In this document: one piece after another, positions 56,256-64,000 of the stretch
How the letters are laid out: each line of letters starts with the position of its first letter
Position numbering within the stretch: position 1 is the stretch's first letter
The notes under the pieces: generated by a model
The model's database searches: none
Told to the model about the DNA's origin: nothing
Seen by the model: only the letters and a program-made list of their open reading frames with translations
Assembly (NCBI RefSeq): GCF_030409795.1
Contig: NZ_JAUFQN010000019.1
Coordinates: 62,001 to 126,000 of the forward strand
From: Flavobacterium paronense
GTDB lineage: Bacteria > Bacteroidota > Bacteroidia > Flavobacteriales > Flavobacteriaceae
Reading direction: 5' to 3'
Length of the DNA stretch: 64,000 nucleotides
Made by a program: the position numbers and the translations under genes

Positions 56256-59200
56256 TTGGAAACAATATACCATACAAAAACATTTTTAAACTTGAAAATA
56301 CTATACATCGGATTAGTTTTGTTACTAAGCACTTCGGTTTTTGCCCAAGTAACCCCAACTGAACCAAAACCAACCGAACCGGAGCCAACAGGGTATTCAA
56401 CCGGGAAAGTTGAAATAAAAAACCCTAATAGTATTGTCAATGCTTATACCTATGACCCAGCTTCAAATAGGTATATATATACTAGTACAATGGATGGGTT
56501 TAATATCAATTACCCCATTATATTAACGCCAAAAGAATACGAAGAATTAGTACTTCGTGAATCAATGCGTGAGTATTTTAAAGAGAAATCGGATGCTATT
56601 GATGGTAAAAAAGAGGGTAGCGAAGCAAAGAAAAAAGATTTATTACCAAGATATTATGTAAACTCCAGTTTCTTTGAAACCATTTTTGGTTCCAATACAA
56701 TTGATGTTAAACCAACTGGTTCTGTCGAAATGGATCTTGGAGTTCGTTATACAAAGCAAGACAATCCAGCTTTTTCACCAAGAAACAGATCGCAAACTTC
56801 ATTCGAATTTGACCAAAGGATAAGTATGAGTTTGAATGGGAAAGTCGGAACCCGATTAAGTGTGAACGCCAATTACGATACACAATCAACTTTTTCATTC
56901 CAAAATCTTATCAAGTTAGAATATGCACCAACCGAAGATGATATCATTCAAAAAATAGAAGTTGGAAATGTAAGCATGCCGCTTTCCAATTCTTTGATTC
57001 GTGGCGCTCAAAGTTTGTTTGGAGTAAAGGCGCAACTACAATTTGGAAAAACTACTGTAACCGGAATCTTCTCGGAACAAAAATCACAAACCAAATCAGT
57101 TACGGCTCAAGGCGGCGGAACCATTCAGGATTTCGAATTGTTCGCCCTTGATTATGATGCCGACAGACACTTTTTCTTATCCCAATATTTTAGGAATAAA
57201 TACGATGATGCCCTAAAGAATTATCCGGTAATTAGAAGCAGAGTTCAAATTACAAGGGTTGAAGTTTGGGTAACCAACAGACAAAACCGAGTAAGTACGA
57301 CGAGCAATAACTTAAGAAATATTATTGCGCTTCAGGATTTGGGAGAATCAAGATTAACAGGTCTTACAGACCCACAAGTTGTCGCTATTCCAACAGGACC
57401 ATATCCAAATTTCTTCCTAACAACTCCAACAGATTCGCCAACGGATAATAATAACAATCAATATGATCCAGAATTAATCACCACAGGTGGTGGATTATTA
57501 AACTCAAATATTAGAGATATTGTTACTTCAAGTGTTGGTTTTAATAATCCGGTTGATGAAGGAACAGATTATTCCAAATTAGAAAATGCCAGAAAGTTAG
57601 CGCCGAACGAATATACGCTTAATCCTCAATTAGGTTATATTTCGTTGCAACAACGTTTAGCCAATGACGAAGTGTTAGCAGTTGCTTATCAATATACTAT
57701 TGGTGACGATGTTTATCAGGTTGGAGAGTTTGGTACTGATGGTGTTGATGCTACAGTAGTTTCAGATACTGGTACTCCAGCTGCCACAGTATCATCTCAA
57801 AGTTTGATTCTGAAAATGTTAAAGAGTAATTTAACTAATGTTCAGAAACCTATTTGGAATTTGATGATGAAAAATATTTATCAAATTCAAGGAGCGTATC
57901 AATTGCAACAAGAAGATTTCAGATTTAATATTTTATACTCTGATCCATCACCAATTAATTATATTAGTCCTGTTGCAGGAACACCTTTTCCAACAAGTCC
58001 GACAACGCCACCAGGGAATGAAGTTTCGGAAACGCCATTGTTAAAAGTTTTCAATGTTGATAAATTAAATTACAACAATGATCCACAAGTTGGTGGCGAT
58101 GGTTTTTTCGACTTTTTACCAGGATTAACAGTTGACCAACAAAATGGTCGTTTAATATTTACTACAGTTGAGCCATTTGGTAAGTTGATTTTTGATAAAC
58201 TAAAATTAGGCGTTGAAGATTACTATAATGAAAGTACTTATAATGGCAATCAGGCTAAATACGTTTTCAGAAGTATGTATACCAGCACTCAAGCCGCAGC
58301 TTTGCAAGATGCTGAAAAGAATAAATTTCAATTAAAAGGAAGATACAAATCATCTGGCGGTGACGGAATTCCGATTGGTGCTTACAATGTTCCAAGAGGT
58401 TCTGTAGTAGTTACTGCAGGAGGAAGAGTTTTGCAGGAAGGAATAGACTATAGTGTGAATTATCAGGCGGGGAGAGTACAAATTCTTGACCCTTCGCTGC
58501 AAGCATCCAATACGCCAATTCAGGTTTCTGTGGAAAACAACTCTACTTTTGGACAACAGACCAGAAGGTTTATGGGAATTAATGTAGAACACAAATTCTC
58601 AGATAAATTATTAGTTGGTGCTACATTCATAAAAATGACAGAAAGACCACTTACGAGTAAATCAAATTATGGTCAGGAATCTGTTAATAATACTATTTTT
58701 GGTTTCAACGCAAACTACTCTACAGAAGTACCTTTTTTAACTCGAATGGTTAATAAATTACCAAATATAGATACAGATGTGCCTTCTAATTTCTCTTTGC
58801 GAGGTGAAATGGCTTTCTTGAAGCCAGATGCTTCAAAAGCGGATTCTTTTCAAGGAGAATCTACCGTTTATGTAGATGATTTTGAAGGCTCACAAACTAC
58901 AATCGATATGCGTTCGGCTCAGTCATGGAGTTTGTCTTCTACTCCAAAACGACCTGCTATAGCTGATTATAATGATTTCGGTTCGAGTGCAGTTGACTTG
59001 AGTTATGGCTATAAAAGAGCTAAATTAAACTGGTACAGTATTGATCCAACGTTGTATGTTCAAACGCCAAGTGATATTGGTCAAGACGGAATTTCTGCCA
59101 ACAACACCAGAAGAATTTTCAGCCGGGAATTATATCCTAATACTGACATTCAGATTGGTCAATCCACAGTAATTAATACTTTAGATTTAACTTATTACCC

Positions 59201-62200
59201 ACAAGAAAGAGGTCCATATAACTACAACCCTCAAGCCCTCAGTCCCGCTGGATTTTCACAACCAAAGGACAATTTTGGTGGGATAATGCGAGCTATAAAT
59301 TCTACAAACTTTGAACAAAGCAATGTAGAATATATTCAGTTTTGGGTTTTAGACCCTTATGTTGACACTGCAAATCCTACGGCAGTAGCCAACCCTCTAA
59401 ACACAGGGCAAATTTATTTTAACCTTGGAGAAATTTCAGAAGATGTTTTAAAAGATGAGCGGAAGCAATACGAAAACGGATTACCTTCTAACAGTGCTTC
59501 GCAAGCATTAACGAATCCTACCGTTTGGGGTAAAGTACCTTCTTCACAGTCCCTTATTTATGCTTTTGATGTTGATGGCGCCAATAGAGCCGCACAAGAT
59601 GTTGGTTTTGACGGTGTAGGTAATACTGATGAACAAAGCCTTTCGGGAATTGGTGGTTATGCTGGTCTTGCTGACCCAGCCGCGGATGATTACCAATATT
59701 TTTTAAGTGCATCAGGGTCGACTATTTTTGATCGTTATAAAAAATATAATGGAGTTGACGGCAATTCACCAGTTGGAGTTTCAGATAATAATAGAGGTTC
59801 AACATCATTGCCTGATGTAGAAGATATTAATCGTGACAACACGATGAATACAGCAAATGCCTATTATGAGTATAAAATTGATATAAAACCGGACATGGTT
59901 GTTGGATCCAATTTTATTACAGATATAGTTCCAACTACGCTTCAAAATTCAGATATTCCAAACGGACGTGGAACTGAAGCAAGATGGATTCAGTTTAAAA
60001 TTCCAGTTTCACAACCGACTAATGTTGTAGGTAGTATTTCTGATTTCCGTTCTATTCGTTTTATGAGAATGTTCATGACCGGATTTACAACACCAATTAC
60101 AGTTCGTTTTGGAGCATTGGATTTAGTTCGTGGCGAATGGAGACGTTATGATAACTCATTCCAAACAACAGATACTGATCCAACGGATGACAATACCAAT
60201 TTTGATGTATTAGCAGTTAACATTCAAGAAAACTCACAAAGAGTTCCGATTCCTTATGTAACACCTCCAGGAGTTGTTAGAGAGAAACTTTCCACAGGAA
60301 ATCAGGTAATCAACCAAAATGAGCAATCTCTTTCGTTAAGAGTAAATGGTACACCAGCAGGAACAGGAGGATTAGAAGTTGGTGATTCAAGAGCGGTGTT
60401 TAAAAACATAGATGTAGATATGCGTCAGTACAGCAAATTAAAAATGTTTTTACATGCTGAAGCATTGCCATCAGATGCATCACCATTGCTAGATAATCAA
60501 ATGAAAGCATTTCTTCGTTTTGGAAATGATTTTACCAATAACTATTATCAAATAGAAATCCCACTTAAGGTAACTCCTCCAGGTGTTCCAACTGGAGATA
60601 CCGAATCAGTAGCAGAAACTGTTTGGCCGTCAGTTAATGAGATTAGTCTTAATTTATCATTGTTAACCAAGATGAAAGTTAGATCTCTTGGTGTTGACTT
60701 TACAACGTTGCCTGATGGCGTTTATTATCCTGATGACGATGTAACACTTCCTGATGGCGATGGGGATCCTAACCTTCGTATAGGAATAAAAGGAACACCA
60801 AATTTTGGTTTGGTAAGAACACTAATGGTTGGTATCAAAAATAATCATACCGATAGAGTTCGAGGTGAGGTTTGGTTCAACGAATTGCGTCTTGCCGGTT
60901 TGGATAACAAAGGCGGAATGGCAGCCGTTTTAAACATGGATACGAATTTAGCCGATTTTGCTACCCTTTCTGCCACCGGAAGAATGAGTACGATTGGCTT
61001 TGGAGCCTTAGAACAAGGGCCACAAGAAAGAAGCAGAGAAGCAACACAACAGTATAACATTGTTACTAACCTTAGTTTGGGGAAATTATTGCCAAAAAAA
61101 TGGGGAATTAATTTACCATTCAATTATGCCGTGGGTGAAGAAACTATTACTCCAGAGTATGATCCATTCAATCAAGATATCCGTTTGCAACAATTGATTG
61201 ATAATACAAGCAGTGCTGCTGAAAGAGAAAATATTAGAAACAGAGCCATCGATTTCACCAAAAGAAAGAGCATCAACTTTATTGGGGTAAAGAAAGATAG
61301 AGCAGCAGAACAAAAGCAACATATTTACGACCCTGAAAATTTAACGCTTTCATATTCTTACAATCAAGTTGAAAAACACAATTACGAAATAGAAAATTAT
61401 ATAGACCAACAAGTTAATACAACGGTTGATTATACCTATTCTTTCAAAAACAAAGAAATAGAACCGTTTAAGAAAAATAAATTCTTCAAGAAAAGTTCGT
61501 ATTGGAAACTGTTGAGTGATTTTAACTTTAATTACCTTCCAGCCAGTATTTCATTCAGTAGTAATATTATCAGACAATATAATAAACAACAGTTCAGACA
61601 AGTTGATGTTGCCGGAATCGCTTTAGATCCATTGTATAGAAGAAATTATATGTTTAATTATCAATATGGATTTAATTATAACATAACTAAAGCTTTAAAA
61701 GTAAATTTTACAGCTTCATCTAACAATATCGTTCGTACCTATTTGGATGAAAACAATGTGCCGGATAATAGTAACACCATTTGGACAGATTTCTGGAATA
61801 TTGGAACGCCTAACCAACACAACCAGCAGCTTGTTGTTAATTATGAATTACCAATAAGCAAAATTCCATTCTTGGCTTTTGTAAAATCTACCTATTCATA
61901 CACCGGAGATTATAGTTGGCAAAGAGCTTCATTAGCTATGAATTCAGTTGATGGATATGATTTAGGAAACACGATTCAAAATGCAGGTTCACATCGTTTA
62001 AATACGGCTTTAAACATGGAAACTTTTTATAAATATATTGGATTAGGTAAAAAACCAACTGCACCTGCTCAGAAACCGGCAGCATTGCCAAAACCTGGTG
62101 AGAAAATAACCGCTGTCAAAGCGCAGCCTGCTAAAACATCTAATGTGTTTTTAGATGGATTGAAAGGCGTTTTGACAAGTGTAAAAAATATTCAAGTTAA

Positions 62201-63560
62201 CTATACTCAAAATGAAGGAACAGTGCTTCCGGGATTTTTACCCGGACTAGGTTTCTTTGGTTCAACAAAACCATCTTTAGGTTTCGTCTTTGGAGCACAG
62301 GATGATGTTCGTTTTGAAGCGGCCAAAAGAGGTTGGTTGACAACTTATCAAGATTTCAATCAGAATTATACTCAGGTAGTTACCAAAACGCTTGACATGA
62401 CCGCAAATGTTGACTTGTTCCCCGATTTCAAAATTGATTTAACAGCTAACAGAACTTTTGCCGACAACTATTCTGAACAATATGATGTGAATGAAACTAC
62501 AGGTTTGTATAACCCTCGTTCTCCTTATAATTTTGGGAACTTCTCTATTTCAACAGTATTGATTAAAACATCATTTAGTAAAAGTGATGAAAACGGATCA
62601 GCTGCTTTTGATGATTTCAGAAACAACAGATTAATTGTTGCCGATAGATTGGCGGCTAATTATTATGGTGCAAGTATTCCACGATACAATGAAGGATCAA
62701 ATATTGTTACTGATCCACTTGACCCGAGATATTCTTTTTATTCTTCTAATGCCGGTTATCCAATTGGTTTCGGGAAAAACAATCAGGCAGTTTTAATTCC
62801 AGCGTTCCTTTCTGCTTATACAGGAAGTGATGCAGGTGGGGTTTCCTTGAGCGCTTTCCGTAATATTCCAATTCCGAACTGGACCATCAAGTATAGTGGA
62901 TTGATGCGTTATAAATTCTTTAAAGAAAGATTCAAACGTTTCTCTATTCAACACGCTTACAGAGCTTCATATACTATAAACTCTTTCCGTTCCAATCTAG
63001 ATTATAATCCTAACGTTGACAATCAAGACAATAGTGGTTATGGTAATTTCTATAACAAAACAATTATTGCCAATATCAACTTAGTAGAGCAATTTAATCC
63101 GCTTATACGTATTGATTTTGAAATGAAAAATGCTTTCAAAATTTTGGCAGAAATTAAAAAAGACAGAAGTTTATCGATGAGTTTTGACAATAATTTATTG
63201 ACAGAAGTACAAGGAAAAGAATATATTATTGGTTTTGGATATCGTTTTAAAGATGTTATCTTCTCTTCACAATTGGCAGATAATCCAACCGGAATTATCA
63301 AAAGCGATATCAATTTGAAAATAGATTTCTCCTATAGAAATAACAAAACTATTGTACGTTATTTAGATTATGATAACAACCAATTAGGTGGAGGACAAAA
63401 TATTTGGTCAGCAAAATTAACAGCCGATTATTCGCTAAGTAAGAACCTGACCGCTATTTTCTTCTATGACCATTCCTTCTCAAAACCAGTGATTTCTACC
63501 TCATTCCCTTTAACCAATATCCGAGCTGGTTTTACTATGAGATATAATTTCGGAAACTAA
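56256..63560 (+). CDS. sprA: Gliding-motility / T9SS outer-membrane translocon SprA
   Basis: A 2434-residue outer-membrane protein, the giant single-chain beta-barrel through which T9SS substrates cross the outer membrane. A signal peptide (KILYIGLVLLLSTSVFAQ) is followed by a Pro/Glu/Thr-rich stretch, then long strand-rich regions with family features such as DLLPRYYVNSSFFETIFGSN, VDDFEGSQTTIDMRSAQSWS, GEVWFNELRLAGLDNKGGMA and the final strand IRAGFTMRYNFGN. No ATG is available before the signal peptide: the start is TTG at 56256 or the later TTG near 56292. gcvH follows, a neighbour pairing I also associate with other Flavobacterium genomes. Confidence 0.95.
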   Translation: METIYHTKTFLNLKILYIGLVLLLSTSVFAQVTPTEPKPTEPEPTGYSTGKVEIKNPNSIVNAYTYDPASNRYIYTSTMDGFNINYPIILTPKEYEELVLRESMREYFKEKSDAIDGKKEGSEAKKKDLLPRYYVNSSFFETIFGSNTIDVKPTGSVEMDLGVRYTKQDNPAFSPRNRSQTSFEFDQRISMSLNGKVGTRLSVNANYDTQSTFSFQNLIKLEYAPTEDDIIQKIEVGNVSMPLSNSLIRGAQSLFGVKAQLQFGKTTVTGIFSEQKSQTKSVTAQGGGTIQDFELFALDYDADRHFFLSQYFRNKYDDALKNYPVIRSRVQITRVEVWVTNRQNRVSTTSNNLRNIIALQDLGESRLTGLTDPQVVAIPTGPYPNFFLTTPTDSPTDNNNNQYDPELITTGGGLLNSNIRDIVTSSVGFNNPVDEGTDYSKLENARKLAPNEYTLNPQLGYISLQQRLANDEVLAVAYQYTIGDDVYQVGEFGTDGVDATVVSDTGTPAATVSSQSLILKMLKSNLTNVQKPIWNLMMKNIYQIQGAYQLQQEDFRFNILYSDPSPINYISPVAGTPFPTSPTTPPGNEVSETPLLKVFNVDKLNYNNDPQVGGDGFFDFLPGLTVDQQNGRLIFTTVEPFGKLIFDKLKLGVEDYYNESTYNGNQAKYVFRSMYTSTQAAALQDAEKNKFQLKGRYKSSGGDGIPIGAYNVPRGSVVVTAGGRVLQEGIDYSVNYQAGRVQILDPSLQASNTPIQVSVENNSTFGQQTRRFMGINVEHKFSDKLLVGATFIKMTERPLTSKSNYGQESVNNTIFGFNANYSTEVPFLTRMVNKLPNIDTDVPSNFSLRGEMAFLKPDASKADSFQGESTVYVDDFEGSQTTIDMRSAQSWSLSSTPKRPAIADYNDFGSSAVDLSYGYKRAKLNWYSIDPTLYVQTPSDIGQDGISANNTRRIFSRELYPNTDIQIGQSTVINTLDLTYYPQERGPYNYNPQALSPAGFSQPKDNFGGIMRAINSTNFEQSNVEYIQFWVLDPYVDTANPTAVANPLNTGQIYFNLGEISEDVLKDERKQYENGLPSNSASQALTNPTVWGKVPSSQSLIYAFDVDGANRAAQDVGFDGVGNTDEQSLSGIGGYAGLADPAADDYQYFLSASGSTIFDRYKKYNGVDGNSPVGVSDNNRGSTSLPDVEDINRDNTMNTANAYYEYKIDIKPDMVVGSNFITDIVPTTLQNSDIPNGRGTEARWIQFKIPVSQPTNVVGSISDFRSIRFMRMFMTGFTTPITVRFGALDLVRGEWRRYDNSFQTTDTDPTDDNTNFDVLAVNIQENSQRVPIPYVTPPGVVREKLSTGNQVINQNEQSLSLRVNGTPAGTGGLEVGDSRAVFKNIDVDMRQYSKLKMFLHAEALPSDASPLLDNQMKAFLRFGNDFTNNYYQIEIPLKVTPPGVPTGDTESVAETVWPSVNEISLNLSLLTKMKVRSLGVDFTTLPDGVYYPDDDVTLPDGDGDPNLRIGIKGTPNFGLVRTLMVGIKNNHTDRVRGEVWFNELRLAGLDNKGGMAAVLNMDTNLADFATLSATGRMSTIGFGALEQGPQERSREATQQYNIVTNLSLGKLLPKKWGINLPFNYAVGEETITPEYDPFNQDIRLQQLIDNTSSAAERENIRNRAIDFTKRKSINFIGVKKDRAAEQKQHIYDPENLTLSYSYNQVEKHNYEIENYIDQQVNTTVDYTYSFKNKEIEPFKKNKFFKKSSYWKLLSDFNFNYLPASISFSSNIIRQYNKQQFRQVDVAGIALDPLYRRNYMFNYQYGFNYNITKALKVNFTASSNNIVRTYLDENNVPDNSNTIWTDFWNIGTPNQHNQQLVVNYELPISKIPFLAFVKSTYSYTGDYSWQRASLAMNSVDGYDLGNTIQNAGSHRLNTALNMETFYKYIGLGKKPTAPAQKPAALPKPGEKITAVKAQPAKTSNVFLDGLKGVLTSVKNIQVNYTQNEGTVLPGFLPGLGFFGSTKPSLGFVFGAQDDVRFEAAKRGWLTTYQDFNQNYTQVVTKTLDMTANVDLFPDFKIDLTANRTFADNYSEQYDVNETTGLYNPRSPYNFGNFSISTVLIKTSFSKSDENGSAAFDDFRNNRLIVADRLAANYYGASIPRYNEGSNIVTDPLDPRYSFYSSNAGYPIGFGKNNQAVLIPAFLSAYTGSDAGGVSLSAFRNIPIPNWTIKYSGLMRYKFFKERFKRFSIQHAYRASYTINSFRSNLDYNPNVDNQDNSGYGNFYNKTIIANINLVEQFNPLIRIDFEMKNAFKILAEIKKDRSLSMSFDNNLLTEVQGKEYIIGFGYRFKDVIFSSQLADNPTGIIKSDINLKIDFSYRNNKTIVRYLDYDNNQLGGGQNIWSAKLTADYSLSKNLTAIFFYDHSFSKPVISTSFPLTNIRAGFTMRYNFGN

Positions 63561-63582
63561 CATTTTATACAATATCTAATCT

Positions 63583-63590
63583 TATCTTTG
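63583..63590 (+). promoter_or_regulatory. Putative -7 box of gcvH (TATCTTTG)
   Basis: An exact TAnnTTTG match 21 nt before the gcvH start; the -33 box is unclear. Confidence 0.5.
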
Positions 63591-63611
63591 CGCTTTAAAA
63601 TATAATATCAA

Positions 63612-63992
63612 ATGAATATACCAAGCAATTTAAAATATACTAAAGACCACGAATGGGTTTTAATTGATGGCGATACCGCCACTGTTGGCATCACCGATTT
63701 TGCACAAAAAGAATTGGGCGACATTGTTTATGTTGAAGTAGAAACTTTAGATCAAACTTTAGACAAAGATGAAGTTTTTGGAACCGTTGAAGCGGTGAAA
63801 ACAGTATCTGATTTATTCCTTCCATTATCAGGAGAAATAATTGAATTTAATGATGAATTAGAATCAAATCCGGAAGCTGTCAATTCAGATCCTTATGGAA
63901 AAGGCTGGATGGTCAAAGTCAAAATTGCTAACGCTGACGAGATAGAAGAATTACTTTCGAGTGATGCTTACAAACAACTCATCGGTGCTTAA
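63612..63992 (+). CDS. gcvH: Glycine cleavage system H protein
   Basis: A 126-residue lipoyl carrier that shuttles the aminomethyl group between the P, T and L proteins of glycine cleavage. [20 protein letters not shown] opens the domain, [14 protein letters not shown] follows, and the lipoylated Lys is residue 63 in [22 protein letters not shown] is the conserved C-terminal block. The gene is complete just before the window ends. No other gcv gene is in the window. Confidence 0.97.
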   Translation: MNIPSNLKYTKDHEWVLIDGDTATVGITDFAQKELGDIVYVEVETLDQTLDKDEVFGTVEAVKTVSDLFLPLSGEIIEFNDELESNPEAVNSDPYGKGWMVKVKIANADEIEELLSSDAYKQLIGA

Positions 63993-64000
63993 AAAAGCAA

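Noticed and set aside
1..64000. CRISPR arrays, insertion sequences, prophage, toxin-antitoxin or other defence genes.
   Set aside because: None was seen: no direct-repeat/spacer pattern, no transposase or integrase, and nearly all coding sequences have housekeeping or metabolic assignments.

Overview
The window looks like a chromosomal stretch of a Flavobacterium-type member of the Bacteroidota. It is AT-rich and densely packed, and its promoters fit the Bacteroidota consensus (TTTG, about 19 nt, TAnnTTTG) without Shine-Dalgarno signals. It carries sprA followed by gcvH, a type IX secretion sorting domain, an alternative complex III operon joined to cytochrome oxidase genes, and a TonB-linked sugar locus. 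I see no insertion sequence, prophage, integrase, rRNA or CRISPR array. There is one tRNA (Gln). All gene-free gaps are below 300 bases.

Layout. 1-5.5 kb: a transglutaminase-fold protein cut by the window edge, a sensor kinase, a flavoprotein, a DUF3127 protein, aat, tag and a queuosine-precursor transporter. 5.6-10.8 kb: a secreted M3 metallopeptidase, then the translation genes tsf and rpsB, and rpsI and rplM. 10.9-17.4 kb: a LacI-type regulator, a cupredoxin with a T9SS tail, polA, a membrane phosphoesterase and a thioredoxin fold without its cysteines. 17.5-24.2 kb: an SRPBCC protein, an outer-membrane-like protein, a Crp/Fnr-like regulator, an unrecognised HTH protein, a polysaccharide deacetylase and a very large DUF2723 membrane protein. 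24.3-30.5 kb: tRNA-Gln, a universal stress protein, rimP-nusA-infB and a SPOR protein.

30.6-42.1 kb is one long respiratory operon, actABCDEF-coxB-coxA. Its products would pass electrons from menaquinol through alternative complex III to an aa3-type oxidase. It is followed by ruvB, a cytochrome P450 and queG. 45.5-53.1 kb is a sugar-uptake locus: a LacI-type regulator diverges from a TonB receptor, a periplasmic redoxin, an SLC45-type permease, a GH100-like glycosidase and a PfkB kinase. Two identical 14-bp palindromes lie in the divergent gap. The gene content best fits sucrose: import, hydrolysis, then phosphorylation of fructose. The window closes with maeB, ruvA, sprA (the outer-membrane T9SS translocon) and gcvH.

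Most of this is core genome, and I did not find a convincing new defence or mobile system. The signals most worth following are: (i) arrays of 7-bp units arranged as inverted repeats in two intergenic gaps, with one array inside the deacetylase coding sequence; (ii) a perfect terminator-like hairpin in the leader of rimP-nusA-infB; (iii) the twin operators of the putative sucrose locus; (iv) an inverted repeat wrapped around the -7 box of the cupredoxin gene; and (v) a redox-dead thioredoxin fold.
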